This document shows, in pieces, positions 10,171 through 20,159 of a stretch of DNA of 38,765 nucleotides. The first letter of the stretch is position 1, and every line of letters starts with the position of its first letter. Source of the stretch: Apostichopus parvimensis (Eukaryota; Echinodermata; Holothuroidea; Aspidochirotida; Stichopodidae); assembly GCA_000934455.1 (NCBI GenBank), contig KN887199.1, forward strand, positions 24,239-63,003, written 5' to 3'. Position numbers and translations under genes: made by a program. A model generated the notes under the pieces. The model was not told the DNA's origin and made no database searches. It worked only from the letters and a program-made list of their open reading frames with translations.

Positions 10171-13100
10171 GTAAAAATTGGAAGTAGGACAACAGGCCTA
10201 GACTAACGGAGGCTAGGCAGTACAGTAGGCATATTAGGCCTAACCTAGCTTTGAACGTAATTTAATCATAAACTTCAAAGGACAATTGTACAATTGCCAG
10301 CTGACATCCGAGATTACTACTTTCCTTATCCGTACCCATAGGCATTATTCCCCTAACTTTCAGTTCAAGTTTAACAACCTAGATGTTTTGAGATTTAGGC
10401 TTAATGTTATTTAACAAGGCCGTGGCTATTCTTACGACTAGTCGTAACAATTATCTATAAACTATTCTTACAACATCGGCAAATTCATGCGCAGTAAAGT
10501 AAATAAAGCAAATGCGCGTGTAGTAGGGGTAACCCTAAATCCTAACCCTAACCGGAAATTATTGTTACTCATGGTCGTAAAAATAGTACTCCTGGTTGTA
10601 AAAATAGCAACTGCGCATGCGTAATCGGAACTTATTCTTACGACTCGTCGTAAGAATAGCCACTTTCATTTAACAAAGGCTTTGACATTCTTAGTTCTTA
10701 CTTTCTTGGGAATAACATGTCTCATTCTTACTCTTAGTCTGATAACTGCCTCTTCATAATCCAAACTTTTCTTTAGGCTAAAGTAAAGGGGAGGGGAAAT
10801 GTATAATTCTGCCACCTTACTTGTACAACTAGGGATGGACTTCATGGCATTGATAAATCTAGTGAATGATTTAAATGTAGGCCTTAATCAAAAAGGCTAA
10901 CTCTATAACATTTTAAATTCAAAAATATTGCGTAATCACCAACCAAGGACATGGCAGAATAAAACTCTGCCAAAACAAGTGGAGAAAGGAATCAGTGAGA
11001 GATACATGACAGCATGGGTATAAATAAATAATAATACTTCACTCCTCCGTTGCGGCCTATCACCAATCAACATAAATTGATGAAGTTTTCTTTATCTTTA
11101 TTTTAATATTTTCTCTGCTAGACTTCATTCTTTATTGCATTCAGAACTGTCTATAACAACAGAGGAGGCCTTGGAGGTCCTTGCCACTATATCACCCTCA
11201 ACACAAAGAGCTCCAGTAAACTCTGCTCTTTCTGCTTTTGAGCTGCTTAAGAGAGAAAATGATTCACCAGGAATTATGACTTTCTGTGAAGAAGTTGATG
11301 ATATGCTTGGTGGAGGAGTACCATTAGCAAAAATCACAGAATTCTGTGGGTCACCTGGTGTTGGCAAAACACAGCTCAGGTTAGAAAAATATATTTACCT
11401 TACCATCTTTTCTTAAATGAGAGAAAACAAATTTAGGTATCCGTAGAAATTTCTTCCCTGCTTTTTTTTGGGGTGTGATCGTTGTTCATAATACAGTACA
11501 TATGATAAGTAGATAAGTACTATTCTGTGACTTCTGAGTCTCCCCCCCCCCCCCCTTCTTCAAGCAAAGTAATAGTTTTTGCCATATTATGACTACAAAA
11601 TCTTGTGATCCAATTGGAGTCATGATTTATTTATGCTAATTTGTAGACATTTGCTGAAAAGAAAAGTAGAATATAATTTTATGGTGGCCCAAAATTATTC
11701 AAAATGCAACCCTTCAGAAAAGGAATGAACTGAGAGCAAATCATTGTTTGGAGCATCAAAAGGCTATGTTTTATGACTTGTGTTTTTGCAAACAGAGCAA
11801 TTATCGGAAAGAAAGGTGACTATGAAGCCGATTAAGGGAATGATTGGTTGCCTGGCACTTCTAAAAGATTTGGTTCTAAAAGTTTAGGTTGAACAGATGG
11901 TATACAGGGCAAATTTTATAAGGACCTTTTTTCTGGTCGTCCCTTGGACAACCAGGTCTTACATTTTGGTTTTTTCAAAACAGGAAATTTGGTTGTCAGA
12001 AAATGTACCAAAATAACAGAGAATGATCAATAGGTATTTTGTAAGTAAGTAAGTAAAACTTTATTTCATCCCATGAGGGAAATTACAAGCTCGCATATGT
12101 ACATACATATAAGACAAAAACAAGATGATAAAGGGTAAAAAGACATAAGAATGGCAAACATAAGAGTACGGAGAATTAAAGTATAAAAGTTTTAAGGCGT
12201 GATGATTAAACAAATGTCACACCAGTATAGATGGCAAGAACGGGAAGATAAAGCAGGCAAGAGATGTAGGAGAGATGTGTAGGTTTTGGTCCAGTAAACT
12301 GTGGATCATAGGCCTGCCACTATGTTAGTTTTATTTCCATATTTCCGCAGTTATGGTGGGTGATAGTTACAATTTATTCCTAAACAACTAGTCATCAGCT
12401 GGACAATGTCCAGTGCTGATTTTGATTGTCCAAACTGAAATTTGGAAGACCTGGACTAAATTTGAGCTGGTATACGATATTCAACCCAGAATGTGTAGTT
12501 GAAGTTTAATGCCAACTATGTGTTCAAATATGTAATACATGCAGACTTTCAGTGTGCATAGTATTATTTCTGTTACCAACTATTTTTTTTTTTTTTGCAC
12601 TTTGTAGCATTCAGTTAGCTGTAGATGTACAGATTCCTGAGGCTTTTGGAGGTCTACAAGGTGAAGCTGTTTTCATCGACACCGAGGGCAGTTTTATCCC
12701 ACAGAGGGCAGCAGATATCGCACAAGCTGTCGAAGAACATTGCCGCCGTGTGGCATCTATGCGGAAGACTGAACTCGAAGGTAGTCCTGCTAGCGAAATA
12801 TTTTTGACTTTACCTGATTGTACAAGGCAATTTTTTAAAGATTTGTTTTTCTGTTTTTTCCCTTGGACAAACAAGTCTTACGTTTAAGTTGTCCGAACAG
12901 TTGTCTGAAAATATGTAGCACAATAACAAAGAACAACAAAGTATGTACCCTGAAATGTGTAGTTTGCTGAATAGAACACCAGCATTTGGGCCAGTAAAAC
13001 TCCCTCTGGGATCATGGATCATAGGTCTACCACTGTTTTTTTTTAAATTTCAGTATCTCCATGATGGAGGGTGATAACAATTTATAACATAACCTATGTT

Positions 13101-16100
13101 TGGGTATTTAGTTATCATACAATCTGAATTTGATGTATTTGATCAATGAAACTAGACCTCCAAAGCTGATTTTGGTCCTCTGAACAAAAATTTGATCATC
13201 AGCCTTGCTAATCAGACTCTGACAGTTTTATAAAGACACCCTCTCAGTATGGGGACACATGAGAGGGGAGAGTAGTGAGGGGTGATTCGACTATTCATAT
13301 TTGAACGAGCAAAGATTAGGTTGTGTCCGGTTTGGGTGACAAAAAAGAATGCTTCTCCACGGACTGGCAGGAAAGCTTAGCCTAAGTTAGCCTAGGCCTA
13401 AGTTAGGCTTAGTAGGCAGCAGGCTGGATGGATTTAGCAAAGAATAAATACTTTACACCAATTAGAATATTCAATGCCGGTCATATTTTTGGAAGGATCC
13501 TCGGCCCCAGCATAGTGCATACTGAGCTACAAGCACACTGAGTAAACTGCATGTTTTCCACATACATATTTGTAGTAGACAACATCTCTTTACTTTTCTA
13601 AAATATGTTAGCATATTAGGTGTGTCACATTCTGGTCCGGGATATAGTGCCCGCTGTGACGCCAGGACCCCAAAGGCAGAAGAGCTCATAAATACTTCTA
13701 TGAAAATATAAAAAAATAAAAATATAAGTAAGCTTGAGTTCTCATATTTGGCATGGTAGGTTGTGACATATAGGAATGTATGCTGCAAGTTTTCAAAGAA
13801 ATCTGTTACTTGTACCTTTAAGGATGAAAGCTGTCCTACGGTGAGATTGCTTCTTATCGAGGGCCATTTAAATTAAAGGGAAAATGAATCTAAAAATGAA
13901 TATAATGTTGTGGATGTACATTCTGTATTCTGCAATATGGCATAAAGTAGGCACAAAGCTTTGGTACATTGACCAGTAGGAAGTAAGTGCTGTTACAAAT
14001 GCAGCCAATATCATCCAATATATCATGATGTTATATTCAAATCAAAAAAAAATGATTGATAAAACTATTGCTCAAATTTATGATTTCCAGATCAATCAGC
14101 CTGTCTGAAGGACTTCTCTGTGGAAAAGATCTTATCTGGTATTCATTACTTCAGATGCCACAACTATACAGAACTTCTTGCATTGGTCAACCTGCTTCCA
14201 CAATTCATCAAAGATCATGAAAAGGTATCAGCAGATCGAATTGTGAAAATTATTATCGTTGAAGACAACACTTACCAAACAGTGGCACGGATGCCTGATT
14301 GAATAGATCACCATGTGAATTGTCAGCATTAAAGATGGTGAAATGATCACTTTTGTTTGCTAGGCAAATTTAGCTTATTAATGTCACTTATCTGTTCACA
14401 CAGTCTACCTGCGGTCTGTAGATTTCTAAAAGGGTCAGAGAGATAGCTAGGTTTCCAACAAACAGCCAGATAAAGCCAAAATTCCACTAATACAGGGGTC
14501 AAAAAAAAAAATCCAATAATTCATCCAGTATTGCATCCCAAAGTGATATGCAAAAAGGTCTTAATTGCTATGCAATTCAGAAAAAGTTTGTATTGCATTT
14601 TTGTACACAAGGACCATCGTATTTTATAAGAGACATAGTTAAAGAGCTTTAAAAACTGAAAAATAGACAATTTTGAACACTAAATTCTTCCCTGACTAAG
14701 CAATGTGCAGGTTAGGCTAGTAGGTCGCTCAAGCATCAGGCCCTAAGGATCCACGTACCAATATTATTATTGTTATTGTAAGATCGTTAGCCGATTACTT
14801 TTTGCGGGCGGGATTGAAAGCTTTTCGTCTATTGAGAAGCCCGGCCCATATGAGTTGCATTTCTTATGTGATGTGGGAAGTAACTGTTTCCTCCACTTCA
14901 GGTGGGGGAGGGGTGGGTCCGGGGTGGTAGGAAGAATAGAATGTGGAGAGGAGAGCACACTCAATATTCTCCCCCATTTGTACAGACTAATGTGATACCT
15001 AGAGGAGTGAGTCACTGCTGTAGAGGTGGAAAACTATCAATACTGTATGTTGTATTAATACCATCTATGGCTACTAGTACTGTTTGACTTACCTTTTGAA
15101 GAAGGAAAAATCTTGGATGGAAATTGTGTGAAACTTGTCTAGCTTTTTGAGGATAGCTAAGTCTGGAATACTTTTCTCTTTTTCTCTCATTTTCCCCTTT
15201 TAATGATGTAGCTGTTCATCTCTCCAAATTTGTCTCCCCCCTCACCCCTCACCCCCTCCGCTGTTTGCTTCCATTTTCTGCCCTATATGACTTTTGATTT
15301 CATTATTTTTATACACAGATCAAACTCATCATCATTGACAGTATCGCCTTTCACTTCAGACACGACATTGATGATATGGCGCTGCGAACTAGACTCTTAA
15401 ACGGACTTGCTCAGAGTCTCATCAAAATGGCAACCACGTATCGTCTTGCCGTAAGTCCCATCTTGTTATACCGTCCTTTACTTTATATTAATCTTTTTCT
15501 ACCAAGTTTGATCATAAGTAGTGGAGCCAGATTCTCAAGGAGTGCGTTGGGGGGGGGGGGGGGGGGGAGTTGGTTGGCTTGGATCTTTGATCTCAAAATG
15601 GAGTCTGTATCCGTTGCAAGATGTGTAGTGCTCTGTACATTCTGCAAGACACTCTTTGAGGGCAGGGCTTTAGCCAGAAATAGGGAGTAGGAAAATCCAG
15701 TTCTTAGCCTGGGTGTTCAAGTCATGCCACAAAGGAGGGTTGGTAGGGGAAGTATGTTTTTATAAGTTTTTCTTTTCAAAGTTTTCTTTTACTTTATATT
15801 TTCTTGGCCTCTCTGATGAATGGCTGAACAGGTTATTATCCAAAGACTTCCTAAGGGGTTCCTGAACATCACGTCTGTGTATAGACATGTTGCATAGGAC
15901 GGTCTGGTGGCAGACGACATAAAACTATACTGAAGAGAAAAATATTCCCCAATGTTCTCGCTAGAAACGTTATATCAATTTCTCTTCACCTCACTCCAGA
16001 TACGGTAGAGCTTGGACTCGACGATACTTGCAATACCACAATGGATATGTGTCGGCCATTATCAAGCCGTGCGTGCACGTGCGTGGAATGAACTGAACCT

Positions 16101-19100
16101 TTGGGATCGTTTATTTCACTCGTGTTAAAAAATAGCAAAATAAAGCGGGAGAAATTGTCCGTAGTGTCTTTAGAAACCTCCGAAGATTTTTTTTCTTTTG
16201 AGATTTCTAAAATAAACTCCTGATATTTTCTCCCAGTTTATTATCACTGGAATAGACAAGGGAAAAAAGGAGGGTTAATTTTTAAGATTAAGTCTCTGAG
16301 CTGGTCATGAATTTCTAGCCTTTCTTTTTTTTAAACGTGCAGGTGGTTTTGACCAATCAGATGACAACCAAAGTCAATACAAGCCAGGGTGGATCCTCAC
16401 ACCTATCACCAGCCCTGGGGGAGAGCTGGGGTCATGCTGCAACCTTGAGAGTGATCCTCTCGTGGAGAAACAACCAGAGGTGTGTTAAGTAAAATTACTG
16501 TTGTATTCAATGTTATGACATGCATGTTACCCTCCCAAAAATGCTGCCAACATGCTGTTCCTGTGAGTATGGATTGAATGTGTATTAGGCTAATCTTTTA
16601 TCCTCTCCTCTCCCCCTTGACTCCTTCCCTGTCCTCTCTTCCGCCAACTACCAGATACCTCTTTCACAATTATTATCCTGACTGCAAATGCTTAGCATCG
16701 AGTCAAAAAAGTGATTCCTCCTTTTCATTGTTATCAACTATCGACATAAATGCTGGGCGTCAATATTGACCATTTTCAATTGCAGGTAGCATACGCCCAT
16801 TAAAAGCCCTGTTGACTTATACACTAAATCACAAAAAGTAATGTGGTCTCTAAGTCTAGATAGAAGTTCTCACTGGCTAAACGCTCCCCATCACTGGATA
16901 GCTGACAAGTTGGCCTTTATAATAATAATAATAATAATAAATAAGTCATTAATATAGCGCCAAATACCAAAGGCCTCTAGGCGCTTTACAAAACCTAAAA
17001 CAAATAGAAACAAAAAGACAGAGAAATCAAAGGAATAAAAAGTCTAGAAAACACATAAACGAAAATTAAACAGTATGTAAAATACGAACACAAAAATGTT
17101 AAAACACGAGAAGACTATAAAACAGACCAAAACCTATAAAAAACAAAACAAAGGATAAGCACATAAAATAGAGTTATACAAAAATAACAGTCTAGATAAA
17201 ACCACGAGTATATAAAAGTGACAAAATCACGTAGAGAAACTAAAAAGATGTGTTTTTAAATTTTCTTAAATATGGCGAGAGATTTGGCAGTCTTTATGTC
17301 GTGTGGTAGGTCGTTCCGAAGCTTCGGTACAGCGACCGAGAAAGCGCGATCTCCGTAGTTCTTGGTTGAGACGGTTTTCGGGACCACGAGGAGTGCCTGC
17401 GATGCTGAACGGAGCGAGCGTCCCGGAGTGTAAGCAGCGAGAAGATCTCTGATGTAAGCAGGAGAAAGACCGTTGAGTGACTTGTAAGTGAGCAATAGAA
17501 TTTTATACACAATGCGGTCCTTCACTGGAAGCCAATGGAGCTGTTAACATCCCTACCACTTACACCCAGGACAACTCGAGCGGCACTATTCTGCACGCGT
17601 TGTAGCTTGGCGATGGCAGAATTTGGTAGGCCATAGAGAAGACTGTTATTGGCATCGAGATGAGATGTTACGAAGGCGTGTACAAGTCGTTCAGCAGTCG
17701 GCCGATCTATATATTTCCTTATACGACCAATCTTTGATATTCCAAGACTTGCAGAGCGACACACTTTGTTCACACGCGATTGAAGCGACATGTGTTGGTC
17801 CATCAACGCACCCAGGTTCCGTGCTTCCGGAGCAACATCAACTTTCGTGTCACCAACTTGAATAGTGGAGATAGGAGACGGGTTCTTTATAAAACGCGAG
17901 GAAAAGTGAAGAACCTCCGTCTTGGTGTCGTTCAGCATTAACTTGTTGGCAGTGGTCCACGCATGGCACCATCAATTTTTTGTATCATGACCATGTGGAT
18001 TTTTGCTAGTGGAGCCTGTAGTTTTCGTCACTTATAAACAACCTCTTCACACAGTAGTAAACAATTTTGGCATGCTGCTCCTGGGTGGCCTAAAGGGGTG
18101 TAAAATTGTCTCAATTGACCCAATTTTTGCACCACATGCACTTCCATTCATGCTCTTCAACATGCAAGTCACAAAAAACAGATCCTGATTGATAACAGGT
18201 CTAAAAAGACGTTCTCCTTCTGCACTTCTTCTCCTTCTGCATCTTGGCACTTTTCCTGAAGGAGAACATCCAGGCCGATTGATATAGACTCTAACAGGAG
18301 TATGCCACCTGCAGTCTTGGTCAGACTGTTGCATGGAATATTTGATTTGTTCTTTTTCTTACCTTTCCAGGTTTGCCACTCTGTACAAGTCGCCGTCCAA
18401 GAAGGAAATGACGGTTCCTTATCAAGTTACCGTAAGTTGCTTACATATTATTCATCTCTACCTTCAGTGTGCAGGAAATACTAGACTGTTGCAGGTATTT
18501 TAACATGTTGTAAGGGGTGGTTTTTCAAAAATGTCATATAAGAACTTAAAAAAGTTTTGGTGAATGATTTATTATTGACGTGGAGGTGGTGGGTAGAATA
18601 AATTAGAATTCGATATCATCAAGTAGAAATTGTTGTTTGATTCCTTTTTTGCAAGTTATGTGGTATGTAGACAGTGAAGAATTTAACCCACTACTCAGAA
18701 CTGGAAAGTTCAGTTTATTCATGGTATGGTGTAGCATAAAGGCCATCGTGGCAATTTGTTATGGTAAGTTTAATCATAGTATGGTGTAGTATAAAGGCCA
18801 TTTAACTATTCGTCTTGGTTAGTTTAGTCATAGTATGGTGTAGTATAAAGACCATTTTAGCTATTCGTCTTGGTTAGTTTAGTCATGGTATGGTGTAGTA
18901 TAAAGACCACTTTAGCTATTCGTCTTGGTTAGTATATTCATGGTATGGTGTAGTATAAAGACCATTTTGACTATCTGTCATGGTTAGCTATACAGTTTCC
19001 ATTTGTCAAACAATTCATTTTAAAGGCAGGAATGCCTTTTATGTCTGAACAAAGGCTTACAACCTTTGATTACTTCTGTGTAGTACCAGCCTTGCTTTGA

Positions 19101-19278
19101 TATGTACAGTTTCCTCATGGCCATTATTTTAAAATCTATTGTTTTTTCCAAGATTGCCGGCATCAGAAGTATGGAACAAGAGCAAAGCGAAACATCCACA
19201 AAGAATGATGCGAGTGGTAGTAGCGGCGGATTGAACCCACGGAAGCGCCGTAGAGCTCAGAGCCAAGAAAACGGATGA
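10053..19278 (+). CDS. RAD51C: DNA repair protein RAD51 homolog 3 (RAD51C), complete, eight coding exons
   Basis: A RecA-family ATPase of the RAD51 paralog complexes (BCDX2 and CX3) that supports RAD51 filament assembly in homologous recombination and fork protection in the nucleus. Coding exons: 10053-10170, 11145-11379, 12608-12780, 14091-14224, 15319-15450, 16343-16479, 18371-18431, 19153-19278. These total 1116 nt and 371 residues, against about 376 in human. All phases join and all junctions are GT-AG. Visible motifs: N-terminal SAGF...VKPSELSKE region; Walker A GSPGVGKT at residues 108-115; FIDTEGSF at 140-147; [11 protein letters not shown]; Walker B LIIID at 223-227; [28 protein letters not shown] at 267-274; [11 protein letters not shown] from 288; ATLYKSPS; and a C-terminal basic cluster PRKRRR at 359-364 in the place of the known nuclear localisation signal. 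The start at 10053 is the first in-frame ATG and aligns with Met10 of human RAD51C. No damage is seen. Confidence 0.95.
10171..11144 (+). other. RAD51C intron 1
   Basis: Contains 'taggcctaa'-type degenerate strings at about 10195-10250 and the 247-bp inverted-repeat element at 10421-10667. The remainder is AT-rich with no recognised feature. Confidence 0.7.
10421..10667. mobile_element. MITE-like element with telomere-like core
   Basis: The ends are inverted repeats: GTGGCTATTCTTACGAC at 10422-10438 and its exact complement at 10647-10663. The flanks carry a near-identical direct repeat, ATTTAACAAGGC at 10409-10420 and ATTTAACAAAGGC at 10668-10680, which may be the target-site duplication. 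Inside are further copies of the TCGTAA motif and CATGCGC motifs. A stretch at 10535-10552 reads CCTAACCCTAACC, two TTAGGG-type telomere units. No open reading frame. Confidence 0.72.
11145..11379 (+). CDS. RAD51C: RAD51C coding exon 2 (Walker A)
   Basis: 235 nt after the acceptor TTGCATTCAG. An earlier AG at 11121 is ruled out because the frame then meets TAA. It encodes [16 protein letters not shown], a variable linker, then [15 protein letters not shown] with the ATP-binding P-loop. The donor CTCAG|GTTAGA is in phase 2. Confidence 0.93.
11918..12465 (+). repeat. Three-copy family, copy A (interrupted)
   Basis: Aligns with copy B at 12815-13205. Shared blocks include 'cccttggacaa-caagtcttac', 'aataacagaga', 'ggccagtaaact', 'ggatcataggcctgccac' and 'atggtgggtgata'. 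The alignment is broken at about 12040 and resumes at about 12256, where the foreign sequence is a retrotransposon tail. The class of the family is unknown. Confidence 0.65.
12041..12256 (-). mobile_element. Non-LTR retrotransposon 3' end nested in copy A
   Basis: Begins with GTAAGTAAGTAAGTAAAACT followed by TTATTTCATCCC. Read on the minus strand this is a 3' tail, ATAAAGTTTTACTTAC, ending in (TTAC)n, as in CR1/L2-like elements. No coding part is left. It interrupts an older repeat, so it inserted later. Confidence 0.6.
12608..12780 (+). CDS. RAD51C: RAD51C coding exon 3
   Basis: 173 nt after a long T-run and TTTGTAG. It encodes [30 protein letters not shown], and a helix through [12 protein letters not shown]. 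The donor is GAAG|GTAGTC. A copy of the three-copy repeat family begins only about 40 nt downstream. Confidence 0.93.
12781..14090 (+). other. RAD51C intron 3
   Basis: Copy B occupies the first third. At 13375-13425 there is a run of degenerate 'taggcctaag' motifs. The rest is AT-rich, with a minus-strand open stretch at 13471-13788 that has no recognisable protein. Confidence 0.6.
12815..13205 (+). repeat. Three-copy family, copy B
   Basis: Uninterrupted copy in RAD51C intron 3, aligned to copy A and to the minus-strand copy C at 32850-33166. It starts about 35 nt after exon 3. It shows the undisturbed sequence across the point where copy A is split. Confidence 0.65.
14091..14224 (+). CDS. 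RAD51C: RAD51C coding exon 4
   Basis: 134 nt after GATTTCCAG. It encodes [40 protein letters not shown] and KDHEK. The donor is AAAAG|GTATCA. The frame stays open for 25 codons into the intron. Confidence 0.93.
14225..15318 (+). other. RAD51C intron 4
   Basis: The first 76 nt remain in frame with exon 4, ending at TGA 14299-14301. The remainder has A-runs, a G-rich patch at 14900-14930 and a pyrimidine-rich tract at 15225-15265 before exon 5. No other feature seen. Confidence 0.6.
15319..15450 (+). CDS. RAD51C: RAD51C coding exon 5 (Walker B)
   Basis: 132 nt in phase 0 at both ends, after ATACACAG and before GTAAGT. It encodes [20 protein letters not shown], then [20 protein letters not shown] and YRLA. 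The aspartate of LIIID is the Walker B metal-coordinating residue. Confidence 0.95.
15451..16342 (+). other. RAD51C intron 5
   Basis: Contains an uninterrupted G-run of about 18 at 15550-15567, preceded by AGTGGAGCCAG at 15521. This resembles a hAT-type left end next to a G-run as at 9406, but no partner end was found. Nothing else recognised. Confidence 0.5.
16343..16479 (+). CDS. RAD51C: RAD51C coding exon 6
   Basis: 137 nt after AAACGTGCAG. It encodes [20 protein letters not shown], then [20 protein letters not shown] and WRNNQ. The [11 protein letters not shown] block is a hallmark of RAD51C. It ends in phase 2, AG|GTGTGT. Confidence 0.95.
16919..17965 (-). mobile_element. CR1-like non-LTR retrotransposon, 5'-truncated, minus strand
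   Basis: Minus-strand reading gives the end of a reverse transcriptase polyprotein: [45 protein letters not shown], then [49 protein letters not shown]. This is followed by a 3' UTR and a (TTATTA)n tail at 16919-16940. Just before the tail is a pair of AGCGC motifs (about 16957 and 16981) often seen in such 3' ends. It is truncated at about 17965 and lies antisense in RAD51C intron 6. Confidence 0.85.
17256..17938 (-). pseudogene. Reverse transcriptase C-terminal remnant (CR1-like)
   Basis: The coding part lies in two frames. The upstream frame (17938 to about 17545) ends ...GVSGRDVN; the downstream frame (about 17545 to 17256) resumes at [13 protein letters not shown]. Related elements have about a dozen residues between these blocks, so a short deletion has removed them and shifted the frame. 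The catalytic YADD part lies upstream and is missing. It cannot encode an active enzyme. Confidence 0.8.
18371..18431 (+). CDS. RAD51C: RAD51C coding exon 7
   Basis: A short 61-nt exon after TACCTTTCCAG that encodes (R)[20 protein letters not shown] and is followed by GTAAGT. Confidence 0.92.
18432..19152 (+). other. RAD51C intron 7
   Basis: Holds the 55-bp minisatellite. The remainder is unremarkable AT-rich sequence ending in TTTTTTCCAAG before the last exon. Confidence 0.7.
18721..18992 (+). repeat. 55-bp minisatellite, about five units
   Basis: Units start at 18721, 18776, 18830, 18885 and 18940 (spacing 54-55). The core is ATGGTATGGTGTAGTATAAA followed by GACCATTTTAGCTATTCGTC and TTGGTTAGTTTAGTC. 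The central units are nearly identical and the first and last are more diverged. It lies in RAD51C intron 7. Confidence 0.92.
19153..19278 (+). CDS. RAD51C: RAD51C coding exon 8 (last)
   Basis: 126 nt including TGA at 19276-19278. It encodes [11 protein letters not shown], a Ser/Thr/Gly-rich linker, and [14 protein letters not shown]. The basic cluster is the likely nuclear localisation signal, as in the vertebrate protein. Confidence 0.9.
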   Translation: MAGIRSMEQEQSETSTKNDASGSSGGLNPRKRRRAQSQENG

Positions 19279-20159
19279 AATGGTTTTGTACCGTTGACAG
19301 TTAGCAGAGGAGTAAGAAGAAACAAACAGAGACAGTCTAATAGTCTACTCCAAGACTGGAGATTCAGTGCGTTGATTTGAAGAACGAGTCGCTGTACTTC
19401 CTTACCCGTGCATCAACAAAGATTCCTTTATGGGCACTATGTCTGGTTTGTACAAAAATAGCTACCTACAGGTATTAAATTTGCAAGGTAGTTGGATAAA
19501 AGACTGGCAGACTGCCATTTAGTTATCTCAGCTGAAGCCTGTAAGTATCATAACACTGGCAAATCCAAGATTTCTTGGTAGAGGGGAGCGTGGGAGACAA
19601 GGATCAGTAGATACTGAAAGTATTACTGAAGTAGAAATGCATAAGAATACTGCAAAAAATAAGGACATGCTATCTACCGAAAATCTGTCATGACCCACTG
19701 TTGGGTCCCTGTTCAAACTTTGTCACATTGCAGACCATGTGCTCAGGTGAATTGGAACATTTGAGTAAGGAATAAGTTGTATTATTTCTCTCATTGAAGG
19801 AAAAAGGTAAATTACCTTGGGAGTCTGGCTTGGAATTGATCATATGTTGGAGGAAGGCTCTTACATACAGATACAGTATCAAACACATATTTGGGCACCT
19901 TTAATTTATTATTTAAAGGTCCATTTAAATTTCAACCAAATATCTTGCACAACCTTGGACACATAGAATGGGTAGAAATACACAATTTTCTTTGTTCCTT
20001 GCTGAAGGCAGAAAGGAATCTATGCAGTTGTGATGGTGTGTATACATGTATGTGACACCTTGGATGGTAAACACAGTAACTCGAAAGTGCATTGTGGTTT
20101 CACTTTATACATGGTATGTGGATTCACGTTAGTGAGTATAAAAAAGCCATTTGCACCCC
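19279..20159 (+). other. RAD51C 3' flank / 3' UTR
   Basis: Non-coding. The nearest poly(A)-like hexamer is the variant ATTAAA at 19474-19479. A canonical AATAAA does not occur until 21208-21213. The transcript end is therefore uncertain. Minus-strand open stretches at 19528-19888 match nothing known. Confidence 0.4.

Larger units (their letters stand above)
11380..12607 (+). other. RAD51C intron 2
   Basis: Holds a C-run at 11540-11555, copy A of the three-copy repeat family split by a retrotransposon 3' end, and a T-run just before exon 3 that forms the polypyrimidine tract. Confidence 0.7.
16480..18370 (+). other. RAD51C intron 6
   Basis: Mostly the minus-strand CR1-like element. After it, at 18195-18260, there are two nearby 'ttctccttctgcac/atctt' direct repeats. 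No extra exon recognised. Confidence 0.65.

Noticed and set aside
10535..10552. A true interstitial telomere
   Set aside because: Only about two TTAGGG-type units, lying inside a transposon-like element.
11121..11144. An earlier acceptor for RAD51C exon 2
   Set aside because: Starting exon 2 after CTGCTAG brings an in-frame TAA; the CAG at 11142-11144 restores the conserved ELS residues.
12552..12887. A separate 111-residue protein
   Set aside because: It is RAD51C exon 3 read through its own splice sites into both introns.
18721..18992. A CRISPR-like array of spaced repeats
   Set aside because: The whole 55-bp period is repeated, not alternating repeat and unique spacer.
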